From Frankiales bacterium (GTDB lineage: Bacteria; Actinomycetota; Actinomycetes; JAFAQI01), in NCBI GenBank assembly GCA_019246495.1, contig JAFAQI010000109.1, forward strand, positions 1-6,139: a stretch of DNA of 6,139 nucleotides, written 5' to 3'. Each line of letters opens with the position of its first letter. Within the stretch, counting starts at the first letter, position 1. The notes under the pieces are model-generated. The model was not told the origin of the DNA and did no database searches. It worked only from the letters and a program-made list of their open reading frames with translations. A program made the position numbers and the translations under genes. Below, in pieces: positions 5,616 to 6,139 of the stretch.

Positions 5616-6139
5616 GTGACGGATGTGTCGTTTCCGGTCGCGGGCGGGACGCTCCCGGGTTACCTCGCGCTTCCCGACGGCGCCGGCCCGTGGCCGGGAG
5701 TCGTTGTCGTGCACGAGGTCTTCGGCCTGACCGACGACATCCGCAAGCAGGCAGACCGGTTCGCCGCGCAGGGCTATCTCGCGCTCGCCCCCGACCTGTT
5801 CGGATGGGGTTCGACGCCACGCTGCCTTGTGTCCGCGATGCGCACGTTGTTCCGCGGCACCGGTCGCGCGCTCGACGACATCCAGGCCGCCCGCGCGTTC
5901 CTGACCGATCGCTCGGACTGCACGGGCCGGGTCGGCATCATCGGGTTCTGCATGGGCGGCGGGTTGGCCATCCTCGTCTCGCCGCAAGGCTTCGCCGCAG
6001 CGGCTCCGAACTACGGCGACGTGCCCAAGGACGCAGAGCGTCGACTGCACGACGCCTGCCCGATGGTGGCGTCGTACGGCGGAAAGGACCGCCGGCTTCG
6101 TGGCAGCGCCGAGCGGCTCGACCTTGCGCTGACCGCGCT
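5616..6139 (+). CDS. Dienelactone hydrolase family protein (runs off right edge)
   Basis: Alpha/beta-hydrolase of the dienelactone hydrolase family, which opens lactone or ester bonds; the founding enzyme converts dienelactone to maleylacetate in chloroaromatic breakdown, but many relatives act on other esters. The 174 visible residues start at GTG 5616. VVVVHEVFGLTDDIRKQADRFAAQGYLALAPDLF contains the family glutamate (E34) that positions the nucleophile. VGIIGFCMGGG carries the nucleophile elbow with cysteine (C112), as in true dienelactone hydrolases, rather than serine. ASYGGKDRR carries the acid (D158). The catalytic histidine and the C-terminus lie beyond the window; family proteins usually have about 230-250 residues, so perhaps 60 are missing. 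No signal peptide is seen. There is no aromatic-degradation gene in the window to support a catabolic role, so the substrate is open. It may be read through from the cupin-SnoaL gene or have its own promoter. Confidence 0.92.
   Translation, partial: MTDVSFPVAGGTLPGYLALPDGAGPWPGVVVVHEVFGLTDDIRKQADRFAAQGYLALAPDLFGWGSTPRCLVSAMRTLFRGTGRALDDIQAARAFLTDRSDCTGRVGIIGFCMGGGLAILVSPQGFAAAAPNYGDVPKDAERRLHDACPMVASYGGKDRRLRGSAERLDLALTA

Noticed and set aside
4803..6050. Minus-strand open frame (415 residues) opposite the cupin-SnoaL and hydrolase genes
   Set aside because: No family motifs, no ribosome binding site, and it spans two well-supported plus-strand genes; an antisense shadow.
1..6139. Search for mobile elements, CRISPR repeats, tRNAs, toxin-antitoxin pairs or a defence or biosynthetic cluster
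   Set aside because: No repeat arrays, transposase or integrase motifs, RNA-gene signatures or linked cluster genes were seen; the genes look like ordinary chromosomal enzymes.

Overview
The window is very GC-rich, with strong G/C bias at third codon positions, GTG used as a start codon, and genes packed with short gaps. Several start codons have no Shine-Dalgarno sequence but sit just after a TAnnnT -10-like element. Together with the actinobacterial flavour of the AlkB and cupin proteins, this suggests chromosomal DNA of an actinomycete. The genus cannot be read from the sequence. I see no rRNA, tRNA, transposase, integrase, phage gene, CRISPR array or plasmid function, and no gene-free stretch over 300 bases. 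The longest non-coding stretches are about 120 bp (4704-4823) and 92 bp (3910-4001).

Layout: (1) 1-726, minus strand: the N-terminal 242 residues of an M20 metallo-amidohydrolase that runs off the left edge. (2) 751-3482, plus strand: a tight run of a ketopantoate-reductase-family protein, an aldo/keto reductase and an AlkB-type 2-oxoglutarate/Fe(II) dioxygenase, with gaps of 12 and 20 bp. (3) 3490-3909, minus strand: a small 139-residue protein of uncertain family (weakly DUF4760-like), convergent with the AlkB gene at a 7-bp gap. (4) 4002-6139, plus strand: a histidine phosphatase, a two-domain cupin plus SnoaL/NTF2-like protein, and a dienelactone-hydrolase-family protein cut by the right edge.

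The genes do not form one obvious pathway. Most are soluble enzymes of general metabolism: amide hydrolysis, NAD(P)H-dependent reduction, ester or lactone hydrolysis and dephosphorylation. One plausible functional link is the aldo/keto reductase (reduction of reactive carbonyls) beside AlkB (repair of alkyl and etheno base damage), but this is inference from position only. No mobile, defence or biosynthetic system is supported. The points most worth a second look are three matching GTG starts preceded by TAnnnT, the cupin-SnoaL fusion, the AlkB metal site without the usual acidic residue two positions after its HxD, and the GC-rich hairpin at 4744-4777.
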